Notes: a model not told the origin generated them from the letters alone. A DNA stretch of 51,259 bases from Chitinophaga pinensis (GCA_943329075.2 CALQCM020000029.1:1-51259); one strand, 5' to 3'. Positions 18,648-27,078 are shown, counted from the first letter of the stretch. Numbers and translations: made by a program.

Positions 18648-19682
18648 TTAAGCCGGGGCTCCCGCGACGCTTTTGGTAAACGCCACAAACGCGTCGAGCT
18701 TGCTGCGCGCAGCGCCGCTTGCCATCGTCGCCAGTGCCTTTTTCACGCCGTCAGCATGGCTGGATGCAAGCCCCGCGGTGTAAATGCTGGCGCCCGCATT
18801 GAGCGCGACGATGTCGCGTGCGGCGCCGGCCTTGCCGGCGATGGCGTCGAGCAGCATGGACTTTGATTTTTCCGGGCCGTCGACGCGGATTTCGGCGTTG
18901 TCGTGTAGCGGCATGCCGAAATCGGCCGGCGAAATGCGGTATTCCCTCACCTCGCCGTTTTTCACTTCACCAATCATGGTCGGCCCGGCAACGGAAATCT
19001 CGTCGAGGCCTTCGAGACCGTGCACCACCATGACGTGTCGGCTGCCGAGGCGGTGCAATACGTGCGCCTGGATGCCGACAAGGTCCGGATGAAACACGCC
19101 CATCACCTGGTTTTTCGCGCCGGCCGGATTGGTCAGCGGGCCGAGGATGTTGAAAATGGTGCGCACGCCGAGTTCCTTGCGCACGGGTGCTGCGTACTTC
19201 ATGGCGCTGTGATGATTGGGCGCAAACATAAAGCCAACACCGGTTTGCTCGATGGACTGCGCGACCTGTTCCGGCGTCAGGTTGATGTTGGCACCCAGCA
19301 CCTCCAGCACGTCGGCGCTGCCCGATTTGCTCGACACCGAACGGCCGCCGTGTTTGGCGACGCGGGCGCCGGCGGCGGCGGCAACAAACGCCGCTGCGGT
19401 GGAGATATTGAAACTGTGCGCGGCATCCCCACCGGTGCCGCAGGTGTCGACCAGTTCTTCAGTCGCCCTGACCGGCACCTTGGTGGCGAATTCGCGCATC
19501 ACCTGCGCCGCCGCGGCAATCTCGCCGACGGTTTCTTTTTTCACGCGCAGGCCGGTGATGATGGCGGCGATCAACACGGGCGAGACCTCGCCGCGCATGA
19601 TCTGGCGCATCAGCGACAGCATTTCCTCATGAAAAATCTCGCGATGTTCGATGACGCGCCCGAGTGCTTCCTGTGGTGTCAT
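18648..19682 (-). CDS. trpD: Anthranilate phosphoribosyltransferase
   Basis: Transfers phosphoribose from PRPP to anthranilate. 344 residues from [21 protein letters not shown]-binding [27 protein letters not shown] (about residues 80-106), [21 protein letters not shown] and [32 protein letters not shown] are diagnostic. The ATG at 19682 overlaps the trpG stop by 4 nt, so trpG-trpD are translationally coupled. trpC does not follow directly, as it would in most relatives. Confidence 0.97.
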   Translation of the reverse strand: MTPQEALGRVIEHREIFHEEMLSLMRQIMRGEVSPVLIAAIITGLRVKKETVGEIAAAAQVMREFATKVPVRATEELVDTCGTGGDAAHSFNISTAAAFVAAAAGARVAKHGGRSVSSKSGSADVLEVLGANINLTPEQVAQSIEQTGVGFMFAPNHHSAMKYAAPVRKELGVRTIFNILGPLTNPAGAKNQVMGVFHPDLVGIQAHVLHRLGSRHVMVVHGLEGLDEISVAGPTMIGEVKNGEVREYRISPADFGMPLHDNAEIRVDGPEKSKSMLLDAIAGKAGAARDIVALNAGASIYTAGLASSHADGVKKALATMASGAARSKLDAFVAFTKSVAGAPA

Positions 19683-20251
19683 GCTTTTTCTCCCCGCAAA
19701 AAATTCTCGAGCAACGCGTGCCCGCGTTCGGTCAATATCGATTCCGGATGAAACTGCACGCCCTCGACCGCCAGGGTCTTGTGGCGCACACCCATGATCT
19801 CTCCATCGTCGGTCCACGCCGTTATTTCCAGGCAGTCCGGGATTGTTTCGCGCTCGATCACCAGCGAGTGATAGCGCGTTGCCTGCAGCGGGTTGGGCAG
19901 ATTGCGGAACACCCCCGCCGACTTGTGATGGATTGCCGAGGTCTTGCCGTGCATGACCTGTTTGGCATGAATGATGTTGCCGCCGAAAGCCTGGCCGATC
20001 GACTGGTGACCGAGGCAGACGCCGAGGATCGGAATCTTGCCGGCGAAACGGCCGATCAAGGGCACCGAGACGGCGGCTTCATGCGGCGTGCACGGGCCGG
20101 GCGAGATGACGATCTGCGCGGGTTTCAGCGCGGCGATTTCATCGAGCGTGATTTCGTCGTTGCGATGCACGACGACCTCCTGCCGGAGTTCGCCGAAGTA
20201 CTGCACGAGGTTGTAGGTAAACGAGTCGTAATTGTCGATCATCAGCAGCAT
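19679..20251 (-). CDS. trpG: Anthranilate synthase glutamine amidotransferase component
   Basis: Supplies ammonia from glutamine to TrpE. The 190-residue class I amidotransferase has [12 protein letters not shown], the nucleophile Cys in [16 protein letters not shown] and the His-Glu pair in [31 protein letters not shown] at the start is typical of TrpG/PabA. It overlaps trpD by 4 nt. In the usual order trpE would be just upstream; here 4.5 kb intervenes and a perfect palindrome sits 15-30 nt before the start. Confidence 0.96.
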   Translation of the reverse strand: MLLMIDNYDSFTYNLVQYFGELRQEVVVHRNDEITLDEIAALKPAQIVISPGPCTPHEAAVSVPLIGRFAGKIPILGVCLGHQSIGQAFGGNIIHAKQVMHGKTSAIHHKSAGVFRNLPNPLQATRYHSLVIERETIPDCLEITAWTDDGEIMGVRHKTLAVEGVQFHPESILTERGHALLENFLRGEKA

Positions 20252-20265
20252 AGAAAGCCTAACAT

Positions 20266-20281
20266 ACTGTTATATAACAGT
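20266..20281. promoter_or_regulatory. Perfect 16-bp palindrome before trpG
   Basis: ACTGTTATATAACAGT is a perfect palindrome starting 15 nt upstream of the trpG ATG, inside an AT-rich patch. It could cover a -10 region and act as a dimeric repressor site. The half-site spacing is two shorter than a classical LexA box. Confidence 0.45.
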
Positions 20282-20480
20282 GTATTTTGCGCGTATCCCG
20301 ATTGATCCCCCCACTAATACCCCCATTTTTTGGGGCTGCTTTTCATCTGACAGGGGCAAAATATTGCGGTTTCGGCAGCAAAACTCAGACCTCAATTCTC
20401 GCCTGAAATACCCCAAAGCGTAAGCCCTTGGCCATCAGCCGGCGCACAGCGGGCTTGCCAGCCTGCCGGGAAATTTAGAG
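20282..20480. other. Intergenic segment between the membrane protein gene and trpG
   Basis: About 200 nt with no supported gene. It holds homopolymer-rich patches (CCCC, GGGG and A/T runs) and presumably the trpG promoter. No convincing terminator for the membrane protein gene was found. Confidence 0.5.
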
Positions 20481-21905
20481 TCAAATTCGCGGAACGATAA
20501 ATAGATGCGTCAAGTTGCTCCGGCGCGCGCGGAATTCGCAGATGGACAGGCAAAGGGCAGCGAAGCCGATGGCGGCGAATGTCATCAGGAAGCCGTAGCG
20601 CAGTCGATAAAGTGAACCCAAATTGGGCGTTGCGTAAGTATAGGCGATAAGAATGGACCCGCAGAACGCGGTGATCAGCCAAAATTCGTAATTGCGCCGC
20701 CAGCGCCAGGCGGCGAGAGGGAGCCCGGCGAGCAGCATGGGGTACAGCAGCAACATTTCGAGTCCTGCGACCTTGCGCATGATGTTGCTGCCCGGCGTCA
20801 CGCCGGGCGCGATCCAATGGGACGGGAACGGCGCCAGAAATGCGATTTGCAGGGCGCGCGGAAGATACGCAATGAACTCGGTTGCATTAAGAATGCGCAC
20901 ATTCAGATCGATCATGCTGCCGGCAGACGAGTAGGGTTCGCCGACGTATCCCATGCGCGTGACGATCATGCGCATGGACGTGCGGTCGATGGCGGCCGGT
21001 AGAAAGTCGGTGCGCACCCAGTGTTTGCGCACAAAATCGTTGGGCTTAATGGCGTACTCAGTTCGGCCGTCAAAGGTGAAATTCCTGTCGCCGCGCGGCA
21101 GCTCGGCATTCGTGCGACTGTCGAGCTGGTTCGGATTAACCAGCACCGGTGTCAGGGCAAGCACTGCCATCACGACGGCGCTGCGAGCCGGCAGGGTTTT
21201 GCCGTGCCACGCGCAAAAGACCAGTGCCGGCACGGCGACGATCGCGAGGCCGACTGCCAGTGTCTGGATGATTTGCAGACCGTATACCCGGGCCGCCCCG
21301 ACCAGCACCACACCAGTCGCCAGAATCGCGATTGCAAGGATAAATTTTGCCGGGTGCGATTCGCGCCGCGTCCAGCGTAACAGTAGCGTCCAGCCGAGCA
21401 GTACCCCGAGCATGCCGGCAAAATAATAGCCGTCCTTCTGAATCTGGCTCACCCATTGCAGAGAGGATGGAAAACATACCCACAGGGCCGCAGACGCGGC
21501 GGCAATTTTGTAGGTGGCCCCAAGCTGGCGCAGGAGCTGGAGGACGATGATGCCGCCCGTTGCCTGCAGTGTCGCATTGACGGGGATGACTGACCACGGT
21601 TCGGGTGCAAGCAAGACGTAAAAGAGCGCCGCCAGTCCCGCCGCGGGTTGCCCATCGGGTGCCAGCAACCACGCGGACCATCCCGTGCGCTCAATACCTT
21701 CGGCTAACAGCGAGGCGATTGCGTGGTAACCCACCGTGTCGCCGCCTGCCAGCAGCCCGTGTCCGGCGTGGTAACCCGGAACAATGAATGGCAGAACCAA
21801 CAACTGGACGGGGAGTGAAACAAGCGCACTATAGAGCGCAAAGGCGAACCAAGCCGTCAACAGCGGTTTGTCACGCGCGGCATTTGCAAGCCAGGGCAAT
21901 TTCAT
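20481..21905 (-). CDS. Polytopic membrane protein, possible GT-C glycosyltransferase
   Basis: 474 residues with about ten hydrophobic segments, for example LLTAWFAFALYSALVSLPVQLLVL shortened to its first 20 residues, FILAIAILATGVVLVGAARV and LLLYPMLLAGLPLAAW. A larger loop after the first helix holds GDTVGYHAIASLLAEG, an acidic motif placed as in dolichyl-phosphate-mannose-type GT-C enzymes. A long soluble loop occurs around residues 250-330. I recognise the architecture, not a specific family member. Lower GC than neighbours and its position inside the trp locus suggest acquisition, perhaps with the surface-glycan genes nearby. The start overlaps the preceding fragment by 4 nt (ATGA). Confidence 0.6.
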   Translation of the reverse strand: MKLPWLANAARDKPLLTAWFAFALYSALVSLPVQLLVLPFIVPGYHAGHGLLAGGDTVGYHAIASLLAEGIERTGWSAWLLAPDGQPAAGLAALFYVLLAPEPWSVIPVNATLQATGGIIVLQLLRQLGATYKIAAASAALWVCFPSSLQWVSQIQKDGYYFAGMLGVLLGWTLLLRWTRRESHPAKFILAIAILATGVVLVGAARVYGLQIIQTLAVGLAIVAVPALVFCAWHGKTLPARSAVVMAVLALTPVLVNPNQLDSRTNAELPRGDRNFTFDGRTEYAIKPNDFVRKHWVRTDFLPAAIDRTSMRMIVTRMGYVGEPYSSAGSMIDLNVRILNATEFIAYLPRALQIAFLAPFPSHWIAPGVTPGSNIMRKVAGLEMLLLYPMLLAGLPLAAWRWRRNYEFWLITAFCGSILIAYTYATPNLGSLYRLRYGFLMTFAAIGFAALCLSICEFRARRSNLTHLFIVPRI

Positions 21906-22162
21906 TCGAGCAGGTGGCGGATCCCGCCCACCATCGCCCGGCAGCGGGGGAGATCAAAGCTGTCGACCAACAGTGAATTCGGCGACACGCCCGAGGTGCG
22001 CACGTGCCCGGCTACGCTTTCGAGCTCCCGCCGGACATTTTCAGGCAACTGAACCCGCCACGCCTCCTGCGCGAGGCTGCGGCCTTCCCAAGTCTCGACC
22101 TCGGACCTGTGTCCATGCGGCTTCTCGCCGGACGCTGCATCGGATCCCAACGGCACTCCCAA
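21902..22162 (-). pseudogene. Truncated TauD/TfdA-like dioxygenase N-terminus or small ORF
   Basis: 86 codons from ATG 22162. Residues 35-86 (AWRVQLPENVRRELESVAGH, then FDLPRCRAMVGGIRHLLE) resemble the N-terminal segment preceding the catalytic core of TauD/CsiD-like Fe(II)/2-oxoglutarate dioxygenases. The frame ends at that point, before any metal-binding residues. It overlaps the start of the membrane protein gene by ATGA. So it is either a relic truncated when the downstream gene arrived, or a short coupled ORF. The family likeness is from memory of such N-termini and is weak. Confidence 0.35.
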
Positions 22163-22356
22163 TGTATGTTTTATATAGCAAATATATTAATAATATTAAC
22201 ATAGGGATCTGCGTAAACTAAAAATTAGTGCAAAAGACCGCGTCCGCGCGCGTCATCGCGCACCTCCGGCGGCTGACCTGGAACGCGTGCCGCCGCCGGT
22301 CGGCTGCGTTATATTCAGAGGGGGCAATAGACCCCGACAACCGCGAGGAGACGAAC
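22163..22356. other. AT-rich divergent intergenic region
   Basis: About 190 nt between the divergent fragment/membrane protein genes and the AhpD-like gene. The part around 22160-22230 is strikingly AT-rich (runs such as TATATTAATAATATTAA) against a GC-rich background, so it probably holds promoters. No single -35/-10 pair stands out. Confidence 0.45.
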
Positions 22357-22995
22357 ATGACGCAACGACTGAGAGGCATTTCCGACGCCGAAGCCACCGG
22401 CGCCGCCAAAGAAATTTTTGAGTCTTCCGACAAACTGCTCGGCCGTACCGCGAATCTGATGCGCATACTCGCGCACAGCCCGCACCTGACGAAGTGGTAT
22501 CTGGGTTTTGTCGCCGCGGTACGCCAGCCCGATGCCGGCGCCATTTCCGACGTGCGTCTGCGCAATCTTGCGGTGCTGAAAACGTCGACCCTCAACGGCT
22601 GCAACTACTGAACGGAACACAACCGGGTGCTTGGTCAAGCACTGGGACTTACCGACGCTGAATTCGACGCGTTGCAGGACGAGCATTACCGCGACAGCCC
22701 GCTGTTCAACGAGCGCGAAAAGGCCGCCATGTGGTGGTCGGAGGCGATGACGCTGAACACCGCCAAGCGCGACGACACGGTGTGGGCCGAAGTGCGCCGG
22801 CTTTTCAGCGATGCGGAAATCGTCGAAATCTCCTACGCCTGCGGCATGTTCAACATGATCAACCGGCTCAACGATTCGTTCCGCACCGAACTCGAACCGG
22901 AGGAATACAACCGCCGGCAGCACGGCGCGGTCAAAGTGACGCGTGCCACGCTCGACGACTACGCTTGCACGTTTTGCCAGGGCGACGAGAAATAA
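22357..22995 (+). CDS. AhpD-like/carboxymuconolactone decarboxylase-family selenoprotein (in-frame TGA = Sec85)
   Basis: 213-codon frame from ATG 22357, which has GAGGAG 7-12 nt upstream, to TAA 22993-22995, with one internal TGA at 22609-22611. The first 84 residues contain RLRNLAVLKTSTLNGCNY. The next codon is TGA, followed by TEHNRVLGQALGLTDAEFDAL. CMD/AhpD proteins have a redox CxxC followed by His at this site, so TGA replaces the second Cys (Cys82-x-x-Sec85, His88). Homology-like sequence continues after the TGA to the end of a normal-length protein, and no other lesion is present. A stem-loop follows the TGA (separate entry). AhpD-like selenoproteins with CxxU are known from environmental bacteria. 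Peroxidase or disulfide-type redox chemistry is likely. A second CxxC (Cys204, Cys207) lies near the C-terminus. A CocE-type hydrolase gene follows after 4 nt. The alternative, a nonsense mutation, is less likely. Confidence 0.85.
22609..22611 (+). other. In-frame TGA predicted to encode selenocysteine
   Basis: Codon 85, reading C-N-Y-TGA-T-E-H. The position is the resolving or attacking cysteine of the family's CxxC. TGC to TGA is a single-base change, so decay cannot be excluded on this codon alone. Confidence 0.8.
22623..22646 (+). promoter_or_regulatory. Candidate bacterial SECIS element
   Basis: GTGCTT (22627-22632) and AAGCAC (22637-22642) form a perfect 6-bp stem closed by the 4-nt loop GGTC. 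A G-U pair (22626/22643), one G/G mismatch and two C-G pairs (22623-22624 with 22645-22646) extend it. The apical G lies 21 nt after the TGA, within the usual bacterial SECIS distance, and GGUC is the loop core of the well-known E. coli fdhF element. It lies inside the coding region, as bacterial SECIS elements do. Confidence 0.8.
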
Positions 22996-22999
22996 ACCG

Positions 23000-24733
23000 A
23001 TGACCGACAGCCCCGCCATGCAAATCGACTGGGATGTGCCGATCACCCTGGACGACGGCGTGGCGGTGCGCGCCGATATCTTCCGTCCGCAGGCCGCCGG
23101 CCAATATCCGGTGATCCTCGCCTACGGCCCGTACGCGAAAGGCCTCAACTTCGCCGAAGGTTATCCGGACGCCTGGAACATCATGGTGAAGTCACACCCG
23201 GAAGTGGCGGCGAATTCCTCGAACAAATATCAGGCGTGGGAGGTCGCCGACCCGGAACGCTGGGTGCCCGAGGGCTACATCTGCATCCGCATCGATGCGC
23301 GCGGCTGGGGCCGCTCGCCGGGCTATATCGAGCCGTGGAGTCCCCGCGAAGCGCGCGACATGCACGCCTGCATCGAATGGGCGGGCACACAGGCATGGAG
23401 CAACGGCAAGGTCGGCCTGCTCGGCATTTCGTACTATGCGATCAACCAGTGGCACGCCGCCGGCCTGCAGCCACCACATCTCGCCGCGATGATACCGTGG
23501 GAAGGTTTCGCGGATTGTTACCGCGACCTCTGTTACCACGGCGGCATCGGCAGCGATATGAAGGACGTTTGGTACCGCCGGACCATCACGACCGTGCAGC
23601 ATGGCCTCGGCACACGCGCGCTGAAGAACCGCAACACCGGCGAAGCGGTGGCCGGGCCTGAAACATTGCCGGATGAAACACTGGCGAAAAACCGTTCGGA
23701 CTTTCCGGCCGCGATCAATTCGCATCCGCTCGACGATTCATTCCATCGCGAACGCTCGGCGCAGTGGGACAAGGTTGTGGTGCCGTTTCTGTCCGCCGGC
23801 AACTGGGGTGGCTCGTCGCTGCATTTGCGCGGCAACGTTGAAGGTTTTCTGCGCGCGGCGTCACAACAGAAATGGCTGGAAATCCACGGCCGCGAGCACT
23901 GGACCGAGTTCTACACGAACTACGGCATCAACCTGCAAAAGCGCTTCTTCGATCATTTCCTTAAGGGCCTTGATAACGGCTGGGACCAACAACCGCCGGT
24001 CATGCTGCGCGTGCGCACGGTCGACGACACCTTCATCGACCGCAACGAAAACGAATGGCCGATTGCGCGCACGCAGTGGACGCGCTTTTATCTCGACGTT
24101 GCGGGCAGCGCGCTCTTGACGGCGCCGGCGTCACAAGGTGCAAGCGCCGGATTCAAAGCGCTCGACAGTGAAGGCATCACGTTTTCAACCTCGCCGCTGG
24201 ACAAAGAAACCGAAATCACCGGACCGGTCGCGGTCAAGCTGTTCGTCTCCTCCGACACCGCCGACGCCGACCTCTTTGTCGTGCTGCGCGTCTATCGCCC
24301 GGACGGCAGCGAAGTGGTGTTCAAGGGCGCGGTCGACCCGCATACACCGGTAGCGCACGGCTGGCTGCGCGCCTCACACCGCAAGCTCGACAAAAAACTG
24401 TCGACGGCATGGCGGCCTTACCATACGCACGACGAAGTCGAGCTGCTTACACCAGGTGAGATTTACGAACTCGACATCGAAGTATGGCCGACCAGCGTGA
24501 TTGTACCGGCGGGTTACCGCGTCGCGCTGACGGTGCGTGGCAAGGATTATGAATATGGCGGTGAAATTGCCGAACTGGGCTTCTTCAAGAACAGCAAGCT
24601 GAAGGGGGTGGGCATCTACACGCACACCAACCCGCTGCTGCGGCCGGCGGCACTCTACGGTGGCAACAGCACACTGCACACGGGCGGCGTGCATGGCGCC
24701 TATGTCCTGCTGCCGGTGGTACCTCCGCAGTAA
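23000..24733 (+). CDS. CocE/NonD-family (S15-like) hydrolase
   Basis: 577-residue alpha/beta-hydrolase of the X-Pro dipeptidyl-peptidase/cocaine-esterase family. The N-terminus reads VPITLDDGVAVRADIFRPQ. The nucleophile elbow is VGLLGISYYAINQW, and the catalytic His region is probably IHGREHWTEFY. A C-terminal jelly-roll domain follows (EITGPVAVKLFVSSDTADADLFVVLR to VWPTSVIVPAGYRVALTVRG). ATG 23000 lies 4 nt after the selenoprotein stop; an upstream ATG at 22943 would overlap that gene. The two are likely co-transcribed and may act on the same small ester or amide substrate, which is unknown. It is convergent with trpE. Confidence 0.88.
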   Translation: MTDSPAMQIDWDVPITLDDGVAVRADIFRPQAAGQYPVILAYGPYAKGLNFAEGYPDAWNIMVKSHPEVAANSSNKYQAWEVADPERWVPEGYICIRIDARGWGRSPGYIEPWSPREARDMHACIEWAGTQAWSNGKVGLLGISYYAINQWHAAGLQPPHLAAMIPWEGFADCYRDLCYHGGIGSDMKDVWYRRTITTVQHGLGTRALKNRNTGEAVAGPETLPDETLAKNRSDFPAAINSHPLDDSFHRERSAQWDKVVVPFLSAGNWGGSSLHLRGNVEGFLRAASQQKWLEIHGREHWTEFYTNYGINLQKRFFDHFLKGLDNGWDQQPPVMLRVRTVDDTFIDRNENEWPIARTQWTRFYLDVAGSALLTAPASQGASAGFKALDSEGITFSTSPLDKETEITGPVAVKLFVSSDTADADLFVVLRVYRPDGSEVVFKGAVDPHTPVAHGWLRASHRKLDKKLSTAWRPYHTHDEVELLTPGEIYELDIEVWPTSVIVPAGYRVALTVRGKDYEYGGEIAELGFFKNSKLKGVGIYTHTNPLLRPAALYGGNSTLHTGGVHGAYVLLPVVPPQ

Positions 24734-24739
24734 ATCAGG

Positions 24740-26215
24740 TCAGTCGACTGTGCTATCGAGTCCGCCCAGCGCCATCTCGGCGGCACGCAACACCGCGCGC
24801 GCCTTGTTCTGCGTTTCCTGCCATTCGTTGGCCGGCACCGAATCGGCAACGATGCCGCCACCGGCTTGCACGTAAAGCCGGCCGTCCTTGACCACCGCGG
24901 TGCGGATGGCAATCGCCAGATCCATGTCACCGTTGAAGCCGAGATAACCGACCGCGCCGGCGTATACACCGCGCTTGGTCGGTTCGAGCTCGTCGATGAT
25001 TTCCATCGCGCGCACTTTCGCCGCGCCGCTGACGGTGCCGGCGGGAAAAGTCGCCTTCATCACGGCAATCGCGTCCTGCCCCGGCTTTAACAGTCCCTCG
25101 ACGTTGGAAACGATATGCATGACGTGCGAGTAACGCTCGATCGTCATGTTGTCGGTGACTTTTACCGTGCCGGTCTGCGCGACGCGGCCGAGATCGTTGC
25201 GACCGAGGTCCATCAGCATGACGTGCTCGGCGCGCTCCTTCGGGTCGGCGAGCAGTTCTTTCGCCAATGCCGCATCTTCCTCAGGTGTCTTGCCGCGCGG
25301 GCGCGTGCCGGCGATCGGCCGCACCGTCACCTTGCCGTTTTCGAGACGCACCAGAATTTCGGGCGAGGCGCCGACGACGTGAAAATCGCCGAAGTTGTAG
25401 AAGAACATGTAGGGCGAAGGATTCAACGCGCGCAGCGCCCGATACAGCGTCAGGGGCGAGGCCGGGAACGGCTGGCTCATGCGCTGCGACAACACAACCT
25501 GCATGATGTCGCCATCGAAAATATAGCGTTTCGCGCGTTCGACCACCTTCAGATACGCAGCCTCGCCGAATTCGGACTTTGCTTTTTGCGGTGCCGCCGG
25601 CGCAGCCGCCGGGATGGCAACGGGCCGGCGCAGCGCTTCGAGCAGCTCACGCAGGCGCGCACGACCGCGCTCGTAGGCACCCGCGGTGCGCGGATCGGCA
25701 TAAACGACGAGGTAAATTTTCCCCGACAGATTGTCGACGACGGCCAGTTGCTCCGACACCAGCAGGATGATGTCGGGCACGCCGAGCGGGTCGGGCTTTT
25801 TCGTCGCCGCCAGCTTCTTTTCGATATAGCGGATGGTGTCGTAGCCAAAGTAACCGACCAGTCCGCCACAAAAACGCGGCAGGCCGGGCTGGCTGGCGGC
25901 TTTGAAGCGCGCCTGATATTCACGCACGAACTGCAACGGGTCGTCGCAGTTGGTGGTGCGTGCCGGTTTGCCGTCTTCGTACTCGGTGCATTCGAGTCCG
26001 CGCACTTCAAGCCGCGATTGCGCGGCGAGCCCGATGAACGAATAGCGGCCGAAACGCTCGCCACCGACGACGGATTCAAGCAGATAGGTGTAGGGCTGGT
26101 TGGCGAGCTTGAGATAAACCGACAGCGGCGTGTCGAGGTCGGCGAAGGTTTCGAGCACCAGCGGAATGCGGTTATGCCCCGCCGCCGCCAGCTCGTTGAA
26201 TTGTGATTCGGTCAT
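24740..26215 (-). CDS. trpE: Anthranilate synthase component I
   Basis: Makes anthranilate from chorismate with ammonia from TrpG. The 491-residue protein has an N-terminal TrpE domain with the feedback-site-like [19 protein letters not shown]. The chorismate-binding core includes [65 protein letters not shown] and [25 protein letters not shown] lies before its ATG. It is 114 nt downstream of gph; that gap contains a short ORF and nested inverted repeats that could be a leader. trpG is not adjacent. Confidence 0.97.
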   Translation of the reverse strand: MTESQFNELAAAGHNRIPLVLETFADLDTPLSVYLKLANQPYTYLLESVVGGERFGRYSFIGLAAQSRLEVRGLECTEYEDGKPARTTNCDDPLQFVREYQARFKAASQPGLPRFCGGLVGYFGYDTIRYIEKKLAATKKPDPLGVPDIILLVSEQLAVVDNLSGKIYLVVYADPRTAGAYERGRARLRELLEALRRPVAIPAAAPAAPQKAKSEFGEAAYLKVVERAKRYIFDGDIMQVVLSQRMSQPFPASPLTLYRALRALNPSPYMFFYNFGDFHVVGASPEILVRLENGKVTVRPIAGTRPRGKTPEEDAALAKELLADPKERAEHVMLMDLGRNDLGRVAQTGTVKVTDNMTIERYSHVMHIVSNVEGLLKPGQDAIAVMKATFPAGTVSGAAKVRAMEIIDELEPTKRGVYAGAVGYLGFNGDMDLAIAIRTAVVKDGRLYVQAGGGIVADSVPANEWQETQNKARAVLRAAEMALGGLDSTVD

Positions 26216-26239
26216 GCTTGCACTCCACAGTTGATCCGT

Positions 26240-26317
26240 TGAAAAAACCGCCGCGATTGGCCTAGTACGAACGCCAGCGACGCCTATGCGCCGGCGCGAC
26301 GGGGAGCGGTTTTTTCA
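26240..26317 (-). promoter_or_regulatory. Nested inverted repeats in the trpE leader, possible attenuator
   Basis: On the minus strand TGAAAAAACCGC (26317-26306) is exactly complementary to GCGGTTTTTTCA (26251-26240), a 12-bp outer stem ending in six Us. Inside it, CGCCGGCG and CGCTGGCG can pair (8 bp with one G-U) around a 9-nt loop. The whole sits between gph and trpE. It resembles a terminator/attenuator, although the outer loop is long. Confidence 0.5.
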
Positions 26318-26333
26318 GTTGCGGTTGCATCAT
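26262..26333 (-). CDS. Short leader ORF upstream of trpE (possible trpL)
   Basis: 23 codons from ATG 26333, overlapping the gph stop by ATGA, to TAG at 26262-26264. The peptide starts [12 protein letters not shown] and ends AHRRRWRSY, with one Trp codon at 26274-26276 just before the stop. Its coding region carries the left arm of the 12-bp outer stem and the inner hairpin. Classical trp leader peptides have at least one or two Trp codons near such hairpins, so an attenuation role is plausible. Equally it may be a small conserved protein of unknown role or not be translated. Confidence 0.45.
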   Translation of the reverse strand: MMQPQLKKPLPVAPAHRRRWRSY

Positions 26334-27019
26334 GACCGTGTAATGAGTTTGGAAGCGTCAAGGATCGTTTCAACTATAGCATCAACGTCGAGCGACCGCA
26401 CATCAACACCCTCGTTGTAACCGTAGCCGACGCAGAAGATCGGGCAGCCGGCGGCGCGCGCCGCCTCGGCGTCATTCAGTGAATCGCCGATCATCAGCAG
26501 CTCCGCGGTGGCAATGCCGAATTGCGCGGCGACGTGCGTCAGCGGCAGCGGATCGGGCTTCTTTTTCGGCAGTGTGTCGCCGCCGACCACGACTGAAAAA
26601 TAGCCGTCAAGTCCGGTCTGCGCCAGCAGCGGCAGCGTGTAACGTTCGGACTTGTTGGTGACGCAGGCCAGCGCATAGCCGGCTGCTTTCAAGGCATCGA
26701 GACCCTCGCGCACCTTTGGATACATGGTGGTATGCCGACCGTTGACCTCGGCATAACACTCCATGTAGATCGGCAGCGCCTTCGCATAAAGCGCCGCGTC
26801 GGGCTTGCCTTCGAGCGCGCCTGCCAGCGAGCGTTCGACCAGATTATTGATGCCCTTGCCGACGAAGTTGCGCACCAGCGCCTGGTCAAGCGGCGCGCGA
26901 CCGATGCGGTCAAGCATCATGTTGACAGCGATGGCGAGATCTTCAACGGTGTCGAGCATGGTGCCGTCGAGATCGATGGCAACGGCTTTGACACGCAGGG
27001 GAAATGCGATTTTCGGCAT
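26330..27019 (-). CDS. gph: Phosphoglycolate phosphatase
   Basis: HAD-superfamily phosphatase that removes 2-phosphoglycolate formed from DNA 3'-end repair and photorespiratory-type chemistry. The 229-residue protein has the nucleophile motif AIDLDGTMLDTVEDL near residue 15, motif II VTNKSE, and motifs III/IV KKKPDPLPL and LMIGDSLNDAEAARAAG. It follows rpe by 59 nt and precedes the trpE leader, the usual rpe-gph-trpE order in betaproteobacteria. Confidence 0.95.
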   Translation of the reverse strand: MPKIAFPLRVKAVAIDLDGTMLDTVEDLAIAVNMMLDRIGRAPLDQALVRNFVGKGINNLVERSLAGALEGKPDAALYAKALPIYMECYAEVNGRHTTMYPKVREGLDALKAAGYALACVTNKSERYTLPLLAQTGLDGYFSVVVGGDTLPKKKPDPLPLTHVAAQFGIATAELLMIGDSLNDAEAARAAGCPIFCVGYGYNEGVDVRSLDVDAIVETILDASKLITRS

Positions 27020-27078
27020 GATCTTCTTGTCAATGATTGCGATGAGCCGGTGGCAAGCCGGCGTGCAACACGCGCGAA

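Noticed and set aside
20266..20281. LexA/SOS box at the palindrome before trpG
   Set aside because: CTG and CAG are two bases closer than in the classical box, and trpG is not a known SOS gene. Kept only as an unspecified operator.
22609..22611. Reading the TGA as a plain nonsense mutation that makes a pseudogene
   Set aside because: The TGA is at the exact redox-Cys site, no other lesion is present, the downstream gene is intact and a SECIS-like hairpin follows. Kept as the alternative hypothesis but judged less likely.
26240..26317. Terminal inverted repeats of a miniature mobile element
   Set aside because: The 12-bp arms are A/T-run based, no target-site duplication was seen, and the position between gph and trpE fits a leader or terminator better.
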